This document shows, in pieces, positions 1-5,018 of a stretch of 5,504 bases of DNA. The position numbers and the translations under genes were made by a program. This DNA is from an uncultured Paracoccus sp. (lineage in GTDB: Bacteria; Pseudomonadota; Alphaproteobacteria; Rhodobacterales; Rhodobacteraceae). Under the pieces are notes generated by a model. It did no database searches, was not told the DNA's origin, and saw only the letters and a program-made list of their open reading frames with translations. Numbering within the stretch: position 1 is the first letter of the stretch; each line of letters starts with the position of its first letter. The stretch lies in NCBI RefSeq assembly GCF_946221145.1, contig NZ_CAMIOH010000210.1:1-5504 (forward strand), read 5' to 3'.

Positions 1-2
1 AA

Positions 3-1343
3 CTGACCGACCGCAACAACGCCGCCGCCATCAGCATCAACGGCGTGCGCGACCGGCTGCGGGTGCTGCTGGTGTCTGGCGAACCGCACGCGGGTGAACG
101 GACCTGGCGCAACCTGCTGAAATCCGACGCGGCGGTGGATCTGATCCACTTCACCATCCTGCGCCCGCCCGACAAATCCGACGGCGTTCCGGTCAACGAA
201 CTGTCGCTGATCGCCTTTCCGACCCAGGAACTGTTCATGGAGCGGATCGAGGATTTCGACCTGATCATCTTCGACCGCTACAGCGTGCGCGGTATCCTTC
301 CGCCTGATTACTATGGCAATATCGCGCGCTATGTCGAAAACGGCGGCGCGATCCTGGTGTCGGCCGGACCGGAAATGGCCGGGGTGGAAAGCCTGTATCT
401 GTCGCCGCTGGGCCGGATCCTGCCCGCGCGCCCGACCGGGCAGGTGCTGGAGGAGGCCTATCTGCCGCGCCTGACCGACGAAGGCCGCCGTCATCCCGTC
501 ACCGCCGGGCTGCCCGGCGGCGGGGCAGAAGGCGATGATCCGACCTGGGGCCGCTGGCTGCGGATGGCGACCGTCACGCCGGATCCGGGCGCGCAGGTGG
601 CGCTGACCGGCGCCGATGACCAGCCGCTGCTGATCCTGGACCGGGTGGGCGAAGGGCGGGTGGCGCTGCTGACCTCGGACCAGGTGTGGCTGTGGGGGCG
701 TGGCTTCGAGGGCGGCGGCCCGCAGCTGGAGCTGCTGCGCCGGATCGCCCATTGGTCGATGAAGGAACCGGAACTGGAGGAGGAGGCGCTGCTGGCCGAT
801 GTCTCGGGCGACATGTCGGTGCGCTTTACCCGCCGCACGATGGCCGATGGTGCCGGTCCGCTGGTCGTGACCCGCCCCGATGGCGACACCGAACAGGTGC
901 CGCTGGCCCCCGCCGGGCCGGGGCGCTTTACGGCCGACTGGACCGCGCCGGAACCGGGTCTCTACCGCCTGCAGGACGGCGATCTGCGCCGGGTTCTGGC
1001 GCTTGGTCCCGCCGCGCCGCGCGAATACGAACAGACCGTGGCAACCGCCGCCGCCCTGCAGCCGCTGGTCCAGGCGACCGGCGGCGGTGTGGTGGTGCTG
1101 TCGGACGGCGTGCCGGATCTGCGGACGGTCGCGCCCGGACGCAGCGCCCATGGCAGCGCCGCCCTTGGCGACTGGATCGCCATCACCCCGCGCGAGGCAG
1201 CCTCTGTCACCGGGCTGGAGCGGCGGCCGCTGCTGCCCGGATGGGCCTGGCTGCTGGTGATCGCGGGGCTGATCCTGACCGGATGGCTGCGCGAGGGCCG
1301 GGCCGGCAAGGGCACGCCCAACGCAGGGGCCAGGCCCGGCTGA
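3..1343 (+). CDS. Membrane-anchored protein with cysteine-free glutamine-amidotransferase-like domain (5' partial)
   Basis: The frame is open from the first complete codon at base 3, so the gene starts upstream of the window; a GTG at 45 is probably an internal valine. About 446 codons are present. A Rossmann-like, class I glutamine amidotransferase-like region runs from about base 60 (RVLLVSGEPHAGERTW) to about 764, with FDLIIFDRY at 255-281 and the glycine turn VENGGAILVSAGPE at 333-374. No cysteine occurs anywhere in the visible protein, so the usual nucleophile is missing and the domain is probably not an amidotransferase. A beta-rich, Ig-like stretch follows at about 813-1010. One hydrophobic helix (GWAWLLVIAGLILTGWL, 1239-1289) lies near the C-terminus, ahead of a short basic tail. 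From memory, similar proteins in Rhodobacterales are about 700 residues long, begin with membrane helices and neighbour MoxR-ATPase/DUF58/DUF4159 genes; this could not be checked here. The main domain is probably periplasmic. The function is unknown. Confidence 0.85.
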   Translation: MTDRNNAAAISINGVRDRLRVLLVSGEPHAGERTWRNLLKSDAAVDLIHFTILRPPDKSDGVPVNELSLIAFPTQELFMERIEDFDLIIFDRYSVRGILPPDYYGNIARYVENGGAILVSAGPEMAGVESLYLSPLGRILPARPTGQVLEEAYLPRLTDEGRRHPVTAGLPGGGAEGDDPTWGRWLRMATVTPDPGAQVALTGADDQPLLILDRVGEGRVALLTSDQVWLWGRGFEGGGPQLELLRRIAHWSMKEPELEEEALLADVSGDMSVRFTRRTMADGAGPLVVTRPDGDTEQVPLAPAGPGRFTADWTAPEPGLYRLQDGDLRRVLALGPAAPREYEQTVATAAALQPLVQATGGGVVVLSDGVPDLRTVAPGRSAHGSAALGDWIAITPREAASVTGLERRPLLPGWAWLLVIAGLILTGWLREGRAGKGTPNAGARPG

Positions 1344-1368
1344 ACGCTTGCCAAGCGGCAATCGCGTT
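1343..1368 (+). terminator. Imperfect hairpin after the amidotransferase-like gene
   Basis: AACGC (1343-1347) pairs with GCGTT (1364-1368), and TTGCC (1348-1352) pairs with GGCAA (1357-1361). The loop is AAGC, and a two-base TC bulge sits on the 3' side, giving ten base pairs in all. It begins on the last base of the upstream TGA stop. No T-run follows, so it is not a classic intrinsic terminator. It could be a weak or Rho-assisted terminator, an mRNA 3'-end stabiliser, or chance. It overlaps the candidate promoter described separately. Confidence 0.35.
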
Positions 1369-1376
1369 GCTAACCC
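1348..1376 (+). promoter_or_regulatory. Candidate promoter for fabZ-lpxA-lpxI(-lpxB)
   Basis: TTGCCA (1348-1353) matches the -35 consensus TTGACA at five of six bases. GCTAACCC (1369-1376) resembles the alphaproteobacterial housekeeping -10 pattern GCTANAWC known from Caulobacter, 15 bases downstream. It lies just before the first lipid A gene, where a promoter would be expected if the upstream gene is a separate unit. The -10 element is weak by the E. coli consensus, and the -35 lies inside the hairpin stem, so transcription could equally run through from upstream. Confidence 0.3.
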
Positions 1377-1390
1377 GGATGAAATGTCCT

Positions 1391-1397
1391 GAAGGAA
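1391..1397 (+). promoter_or_regulatory. Ribosome binding site of fabZ
   Basis: GAAGGAA lies six bases before the ATG at 1403. It decides the start: an in-frame ATG at 1379 would place this site inside the coding region and has no comparable site of its own. Confidence 0.75.
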
Positions 1398-1402
1398 CGC
1401 TC

Positions 1403-1882
1403 ATGGCCGAAGAAACGCGCGCGCCCGCCCCTTATACCGAGGCCGACCTGTCGCTGATCAAGCGCATCATCCCGCATCGCTATCCGTTCCTGTTCATCGA
1501 CAAGGTCCGCGACATCGTCCCGCATGAAGGCGGCGTGGGCATCAAGATGGTCACCTCGAACGAGCCGCATTTCCAGGGCCATTTCCCCGAAGAACCGGTC
1601 ATGCCCGGCGTCACCATCGTCGAGGCGATGGCCCAGACCTCGGCGGTGATCGTCGGCATCAGCATGAACATCATCGACAAGCCGCTGGCGACCTATTTCA
1701 TGGGCATCGACAACTGCAAGTTCCGCCGCATGGTGGTGCCGGGGGACGTTCTGGAACTGCATTGCAAGGCGCTGCGCGGCGGCGGCCGGATCTGGAAGTT
1801 CGAGGGGCGGGCGACGGTGGACGGCCAATTGTGCGCATCGGCGGAATTCACGGCCATGATGGCGCTGAAGGCCGATGGCTGA
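1403..1882 (+). CDS. fabZ: 3-hydroxyacyl-[acyl-carrier-protein] dehydratase FabZ
   Basis: FabZ is a cytoplasmic hot-dog-fold enzyme that dehydrates (3R)-3-hydroxyacyl-ACP to trans-2-enoyl-ACP in fatty acid elongation. The product has 159 residues, normal for the family. The N-terminal signature IPHRYPFLFIDKV is at residues 23-35. The active-site motif HFQGHFPEEPVMPGV (56-70) continues into EAMAQ; by position His60 and Glu74 are the catalytic pair, spaced 14 residues apart like His54/Glu68 of E. coli FabZ. The start at 1403 is chosen for its GAAGGAA site; the same frame is open far upstream, but that part is antisense-like shadow over the previous gene. The last eight bases overlap the start of lpxA, suggesting coupled translation. 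FabZ and LpxA draw on the same 3-hydroxyacyl-ACP pool, so sharing an operon fits the known balance between phospholipid and lipid A synthesis. Confidence 0.97.
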   Translation: MAEETRAPAPYTEADLSLIKRIIPHRYPFLFIDKVRDIVPHEGGVGIKMVTSNEPHFQGHFPEEPVMPGVTIVEAMAQTSAVIVGISMNIIDKPLATYFMGIDNCKFRRMVVPGDVLELHCKALRGGGRIWKFEGRATVDGQLCASAEFTAMMALKADG

Positions 1883-2657
1883 GATCCACCCCTCTGCCAT
1901 CATCGAGGATGGCGCGCGGATCGGCGCGGGCGTCCAGATCGGCCCGTTCTGCGTGATCGGGCCGAAGGTCCGGCTGGGCGATGGCGTGGTCTTGAAATCC
2001 CATGTCGCCATTGCCGGGGATACCGTCATTGGCGAAGGCACGATGGTGTTCCCCTTCGCGTCGATCGGTGAGGTGCCGCAGGATCTGAAATTCCGCGGTG
2101 AGGACGTGCGGCTGGAGATCGGCGCGCGCAACCGCATCCGCGAATACGTGACGATGAATCCGGGAACCGAAGGCGGCGGCGGCGTGACCCGTGTGGGAAG
2201 CGACGGGCTGTTCATGGCGGGCTGCCATGTGGGGCATGACTGTCAATTGGGCGACCGGGTGATCCTGGTCAACAATGCCTCGCTTGCCGGGCATTGCATC
2301 CTGGGCGACGACGTGATCGTCGGCGGGCTGTCGGGCGTGCACCAGTTCGTCCGCATCGGGCGCGGCGCGATGATCGGCGCGGTCACGATGGTGACGGCGG
2401 ATGTCATCCCCTATGGCCTGGTGCAAGGGCCGCGCGGCCATCTGGACGGGTTGAATCTGGTCGGCCTGAAACGCCGGGGCGCCAGCCGTGCCGACATCCA
2501 CGAACTGCGCGACATGCTGGAACGGCTGGGCGCCGGCAGCTTTCGCGACACCGCCCGCCATATGGCCGAGGGCGAGGCAGGGACGATGGTGCGCGACGTG
2601 CTGGACTTCATCCTCGGCCCGTCCGACCGCAGCTTTCTGTCGCCAAGGCCCGCATGA
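1875..2657 (+). CDS. lpxA: Acyl-ACP:UDP-N-acetylglucosamine O-acyltransferase LpxA
   Basis: LpxA catalyses the first lipid A step in the cytoplasm, moving a 3-hydroxyacyl chain from ACP to the 3-OH of UDP-GlcNAc. The 260-residue product aligns without gaps to E. coli LpxA (as recalled) over its left-handed beta-helix, with an offset of four residues. Hexapeptide repeats fill about residues 5-175, followed by a helical C-terminal domain. Landmarks are FASIGEVPQDLKF (61-73), RNRIREYVTMNPGT (85-98), HVGHDC with His118, catalytic His121 and Asp122 (E. coli 122, 125, 126), His140 in LAGH, GVHQF with His156, and LNLVGLKRRG (193-202). At the hydrocarbon-ruler position, Gly173 in E. coli, this protein has Ala169. 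The ATG overlaps the fabZ end by eight bases (ATGGCTGA); a GAAGG at 1867-1871 is only three bases away, so initiation probably depends on ribosomes finishing fabZ. The stop overlaps the lpxI start as ATGA. Confidence 0.97.
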   Translation: MAEIHPSAIIEDGARIGAGVQIGPFCVIGPKVRLGDGVVLKSHVAIAGDTVIGEGTMVFPFASIGEVPQDLKFRGEDVRLEIGARNRIREYVTMNPGTEGGGGVTRVGSDGLFMAGCHVGHDCQLGDRVILVNNASLAGHCILGDDVIVGGLSGVHQFVRIGRGAMIGAVTMVTADVIPYGLVQGPRGHLDGLNLVGLKRRGASRADIHELRDMLERLGAGSFRDTARHMAEGEAGTMVRDVLDFILGPSDRSFLSPRPA

Positions 2658-3466
2658 CCCGCACCGCCGTCATCGCGGGGCAAGGCGCGCTTGCGCCTGC
2701 CGTGATCGATGCCCTGGAGGCGCCGCTGGTCTATGCCCTGGACGGCTTCGCCCCCGAGCGGGTCGAGGCCCAGCCCTTTCGCCTGGAACGGCTGGTGCCG
2801 TTCCTGGACGGCCTGCTGGATCAGGACGTGTCCCGCGTGGTCTTTGCCGGGGCGATCCGCCGCCCGCGCCTGGACCCGGAACTGTTCGACACCCGCACCG
2901 CCCAATTGGTGCCGCGCATCATGATGGCGATGCAGTCGGGCGACGACGGCGCGCTGCGCGCGGTGCTTGACGTGTTCGAGGAGCACGGGTTGCAGATTGC
3001 CTCGGTCGCCGAGGTCGCGCCCGACCTGATCCCCGGCGCGGGCGTCCTGGCGGGCGACCCTTCGACCGCCGACCGGCGCGACGCGGCGCGGGCGGTGTTG
3101 ATCCTGCAAACGCTGGGGCCGCTGGATGTGGGGCAGGGGGCCGTGGTGGCGCAGGGGCAGTGCCTGGCCATCGAAACCCTGCCCGGCACGGCGGCGATGC
3201 TGGACTTCGCGGCGCGCCATGCGGGCCTGCGCCCGAACCCGAACGGCGCCCGGGGCGTGTTCGTCAAGGCGCCAAAGCCCGGTCAGGACATGCGCATCGA
3301 CCTGCCGACGCTTGGCCCGGACAGCGTGTCGCAGGCGGCCGATGCCGGGTTGGCGGGCATCGCCTGGGCCGCGGGCGGGGTGATCCTGCTGGACCGGGCC
3401 GAGGCGATCCGGCGCGCGGAAGCGGAGGGGTTGTTCCTGTGGGCGATGCCGCAGATGGATATTTGA
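2654..3466 (+). CDS. lpxI: UDP-2,3-diacylglucosamine pyrophosphatase LpxI
   Basis: LpxI (DUF1009 family) hydrolyses UDP-2,3-diacylglucosamine to lipid X and UMP. It replaces the unrelated LpxH in most alphaproteobacteria and was characterised in Caulobacter crescentus. The product has 270 residues, the usual length. The N-terminal domain opens with TAVIAGQGALAP (residues 4-15) and contains FAGAIRRPRLD (64-74). The C-terminal domain carries AVVAQGQCLAIETLPGTAAM (163-182), RGVFVKAPKPGQDMRIDLPT (200-219) and the final GLFLW. Asp216 in RIDLP appears to match the essential Asp225 of the Caulobacter enzyme (recalled, not aligned here). The family usually has GTD where this protein has GTA (178-180). 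The start is the ATG overlapping the lpxA stop by four bases, with AAGG at 2645-2648 five bases ahead; the open frame further upstream is shadow. Its place between lpxA and lpxB supports the assignment. Confidence 0.93.
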   Translation: MTRTAVIAGQGALAPAVIDALEAPLVYALDGFAPERVEAQPFRLERLVPFLDGLLDQDVSRVVFAGAIRRPRLDPELFDTRTAQLVPRIMMAMQSGDDGALRAVLDVFEEHGLQIASVAEVAPDLIPGAGVLAGDPSTADRRDAARAVLILQTLGPLDVGQGAVVAQGQCLAIETLPGTAAMLDFAARHAGLRPNPNGARGVFVKAPKPGQDMRIDLPTLGPDSVSQAADAGLAGIAWAAGGVILLDRAEAIRRAEAEGLFLWAMPQMDI

Positions 3467-3530
3467 GTGAAGAAGAATCCGCCGTCTTTGTGCAGATACT
3501 CCTGAGACATCAGCAAGGGATCCAGGTCGC
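3467..3530 (+). other. lpxI-lpxB spacer with a possible gene-end motif
   Basis: This 64-base gap is the only real spacer among the four lipid A genes and is visibly more A/T-rich than its surroundings. The lpxI stop sits inside GATATTTGAGTGAAGAAGA (3458-3476), which resembles a sequence I recall recurring at gene ends in Rhodobacterales; that is memory, not a search. A minimal 4-bp stem, CTGA/TCAG around GACA (3502-3513), is too weak to call a terminator. No convincing -35/-10 pair is visible. A 12-codon frame from GTG 3467 to TGA 3505 has no binding site. Confidence 0.3.
3515..3520 (+). promoter_or_regulatory. Probable ribosome binding site of lpxB
   Basis: AAGGGA lies ten bases before the ATG at 3531, slightly far but the best match in the spacer; a weaker CAGG (3523-3526) is four bases away. 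The lpxB frame has a stop at 3468-3470 and no other ATG or GTG before 3531, which supports this start. Confidence 0.5.
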
Positions 3531-4685
3531 ATGAAGGTCTTTCTGATCGCGGGCGAACCCTCGGGCGACCAGTTGGGCGCGGCGCTGATGGCGGGGCTGC
3601 GCGACCTGGTGCCGGATGTGGAGTTCCTGGGCATCGGCGGCGAGGCGATGGCCGCGCAGGGGCTGAACAGCCTGTTTCCCATGCAGGAACTGAGCTTGAT
3701 GGGGATATGGGAGGTTCTGCCGAAATACCGCCACCTGAAGCGCCGCATCGCCGAAACGGCCGCGCGGGTGGTGGCCGATGCGCCCGATGCGCTGATCACC
3801 ATCGACAGCCCGGATTTCTGCCTGCGTGTCGCGCGGCTGGCGCGGGCGGAGCGGCCCGTCCTGCGGACGATCCATTACGTCGCGCCCTCGGTCTGGGCAT
3901 GGCGGCCGGGGCGGGCGCTGAAGATGGCCGAGGTCATCGATCATGTGCTGGCGATCCTGCCGTTCGAGCCGCCGCTGATGCAGGCCGCAGGAATGAGTTG
4001 CGATTTCGTGGGCCACCCCATCGCCACCGCCCAGGTCGCCGGCCCCGATGAGGCCGCGCTGTTCCGCGCGGGCCACGGCATCCCCCCCGAAAGCCCGGTC
4101 GTCCTGTGCCTGCCCGGCTCGCGCGGCGGCGAGGTCGCGCGCCTGCTGCCGCGGTTAGGCGAGGCTCTGGCGCAACTGCGCCATCATGTCCCCGACATGC
4201 AGGTGGTGCTGCCCACCGTGCCGGGCGTGGCCGCCAAGGTGCGGCATCTGGTGGCTGGCTGGCCGGTGCGTCCGCTGATCGTCGAGGACGCGGAGCAGAA
4301 GCGCGCGGGCTTTGCGGCGGCGGATCTGGCGCTTGCGGCATCGGGCACGGTCAGCCTGGATCTGGCGGCGAACCGGGTGCCGATGGTGATCGGCTATGAC
4401 ATGGCGCCGCTGAGCCGGATGCTGGTCGGGATGCTGCTGAAGACCGACACGGTGACGCTGGTCAATCTGGTCAGCGAAACGCGCGCGGTGCCGGAATTCC
4501 TGGGCCGCGCCTGCCAGCCCGCGCCGATGGCGCAGGCGCTGCGCGGGCTGCTGGACGATCCGCAGGCCCGGCAGGCCCAGCTGGACGCGATGGATCTGAC
4601 CATGGACCGGCTGGGCAAGGGCGGCGAGGCGCCGGGCCTGCGAGCGGCCCGGTCCGTGCTGCGGGCGGTTACAGAACCGCGGTGA
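3531..4685 (+). CDS. lpxB: Lipid-A-disaccharide synthase LpxB
   Basis: LpxB is a membrane-associated GT19 glycosyltransferase that joins UDP-2,3-diacylglucosamine to lipid X, forming the beta-1,6-linked lipid A disaccharide and UDP. The 384-residue product is full length. Motifs in order: IAGEPSGDQLGAALM (residues 6-20), LMGIWEVLPKY (56-66), ITIDSPDFCLRVA (89-101, its Asp in the place of the conserved catalytic-site Asp), HYVAPSVWAWRPGR (115-128), CDFVGHPI (157-164), LPGSRGGEV (194-202) in the nucleotide-binding half, SGTVSLDLAANRVPMVIGYD (271-290), and VNLVSETRAVPEFL (311-324). Where E. coli has Glu in SGTAALE, this protein has Asp277, a conservative change. A rare TTA leucine codon appears at 4155-4157. 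The gene is the last of the lipid A set; its 3' end overlaps the convergent RidA-like gene by 17 bases, so transcription must end inside or against that gene. Confidence 0.96.
   Translation: MKVFLIAGEPSGDQLGAALMAGLRDLVPDVEFLGIGGEAMAAQGLNSLFPMQELSLMGIWEVLPKYRHLKRRIAETAARVVADAPDALITIDSPDFCLRVARLARAERPVLRTIHYVAPSVWAWRPGRALKMAEVIDHVLAILPFEPPLMQAAGMSCDFVGHPIATAQVAGPDEAALFRAGHGIPPESPVVLCLPGSRGGEVARLLPRLGEALAQLRHHVPDMQVVLPTVPGVAAKVRHLVAGWPVRPLIVEDAEQKRAGFAAADLALAASGTVSLDLAANRVPMVIGYDMAPLSRMLVGMLLKTDTVTLVNLVSETRAVPEFLGRACQPAPMAQALRGLLDDPQARQAQLDAMDLTMDRLGKGGEAPGLRAARSVLRAVTEPR
4665..4680. terminator. Perfect hairpin in the lpxB/ridA-like convergent overlap
   Basis: GCGGTT (4665-4670), loop ACAG, AACCGC (4675-4680) forms a perfect six-base-pair stem. 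It reads the same way on both strands, covers the ridA-like stop codon (4669-4671) and ends two bases before the lpxB stop codon (4683-4685). No T-run follows on either strand, so intrinsic termination would be weak. A bidirectional, possibly Rho-assisted, terminator or mRNA-end stabiliser is an inference from its position between two convergent genes. Confidence 0.4.
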
Positions 4686-5016
4686 CGATCACCTCGACCT
4701 TATAGTCCGGCGTGGCCAGCTTCGCCTCGCCCGTGGCGCGGGCCGGGGTGTGGCCCTGCGGCGCCCACTGATCCCAGACGGCGTTCATGTCGGCGAAATC
4801 GGCCATGTCGGCCAGCCAGATCTGGGCGGAGACGATACGGGTCTTGTCGGTGCCGGCTTCGGCCAGCAGGCGATCGACTTGTTCCAGCACCACACGGGTC
4901 TGGTCGGCGACGGATGCGCCGGGTTCGCCCACCTGGCCCGCCAGCCAGACGATGCCGTTGGCGATGACCGCCTGGCTCATGCGCGGGCCGGTCTCGATAC
5001 GGGTGATGTCGCTCAT
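4669..5016 (-). CDS. RidA/YjgF/UK114-family protein
   Basis: Rid proteins are small cytoplasmic trimers. RidA itself hydrolyses reactive enamine/imine intermediates such as 2-aminoacrylate released by PLP enzymes; other subfamilies have different or unknown substrates. The 115-residue product is slightly shorter than typical RidA. It shows IVWLAGQVGEPGASVADQT (residues 22-40), the middle segment VLEQVDRLLAEAGTDKTRIV (43-62) and the C-terminal PARATGEAKL (91-100) followed by DYKVEVIVTAVL. Arg93 in PAR matches the substrate-carboxylate arginine (Arg105 in E. coli RidA) and Glu108 matches the conserved late glutamate. Thr95 stands at about the place of Cys107. This suggests a RidA-type activity outside the classical subfamily. 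The start at 5016 is preferred over the in-frame ATG at 5022 because AAGGAG (5024-5029) is seven bases from the former and one from the latter. The gene begins two bases after the transporter stop, so the two are probably co-transcribed. Confidence 0.9.
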   Translation of the reverse strand: MSDITRIETGPRMSQAVIANGIVWLAGQVGEPGASVADQTRVVLEQVDRLLAEAGTDKTRIVSAQIWLADMADFADMNAVWDQWAPQGHTPARATGEAKLATPDYKVEVIVTAVL

Positions 5017-5018
5017 GT

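Noticed and set aside
1379..1381. In-frame ATG as the fabZ start
   Set aside because: It would put the GAAGGAA site inside the gene, adds eight residues that are not FabZ-like, and has no binding site of its own.
686..1402. Long upstream extension of the fabZ reading frame
   Set aside because: It overlaps the amidotransferase-like gene in another frame and has the Arg/Ala/Gly-rich low-complexity look of a GC-rich shadow. FabZ homology begins at the ATG at 1403, which has its own ribosome binding site.
1848..2561. 237-codon open frame on the minus strand opposite lpxA
   Set aside because: It is a mirror of the lpxA codon pattern, rich in His, Asp and Ala, with no family resemblance.
2654..2656. 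Possible alternative identity of the third lipid A gene as LpxH
   Set aside because: The product has no calcineurin-like metallophosphatase motifs and instead matches LpxI/DUF1009 throughout.
3467..3505. 12-codon GTG frame in the lpxI-lpxB spacer as a leader peptide
   Set aside because: No ribosome binding site precedes it, the codons show no attenuation-like run, and no strong terminator hairpin follows.
2411..3802. 463-codon open frame on the minus strand across lpxA, lpxI and lpxB
   Set aside because: It is antisense to three clearly recognisable genes, has a repetitive His/Arg/Gln/Ala composition and no recognisable motif; long antisense frames are expected at this GC content.
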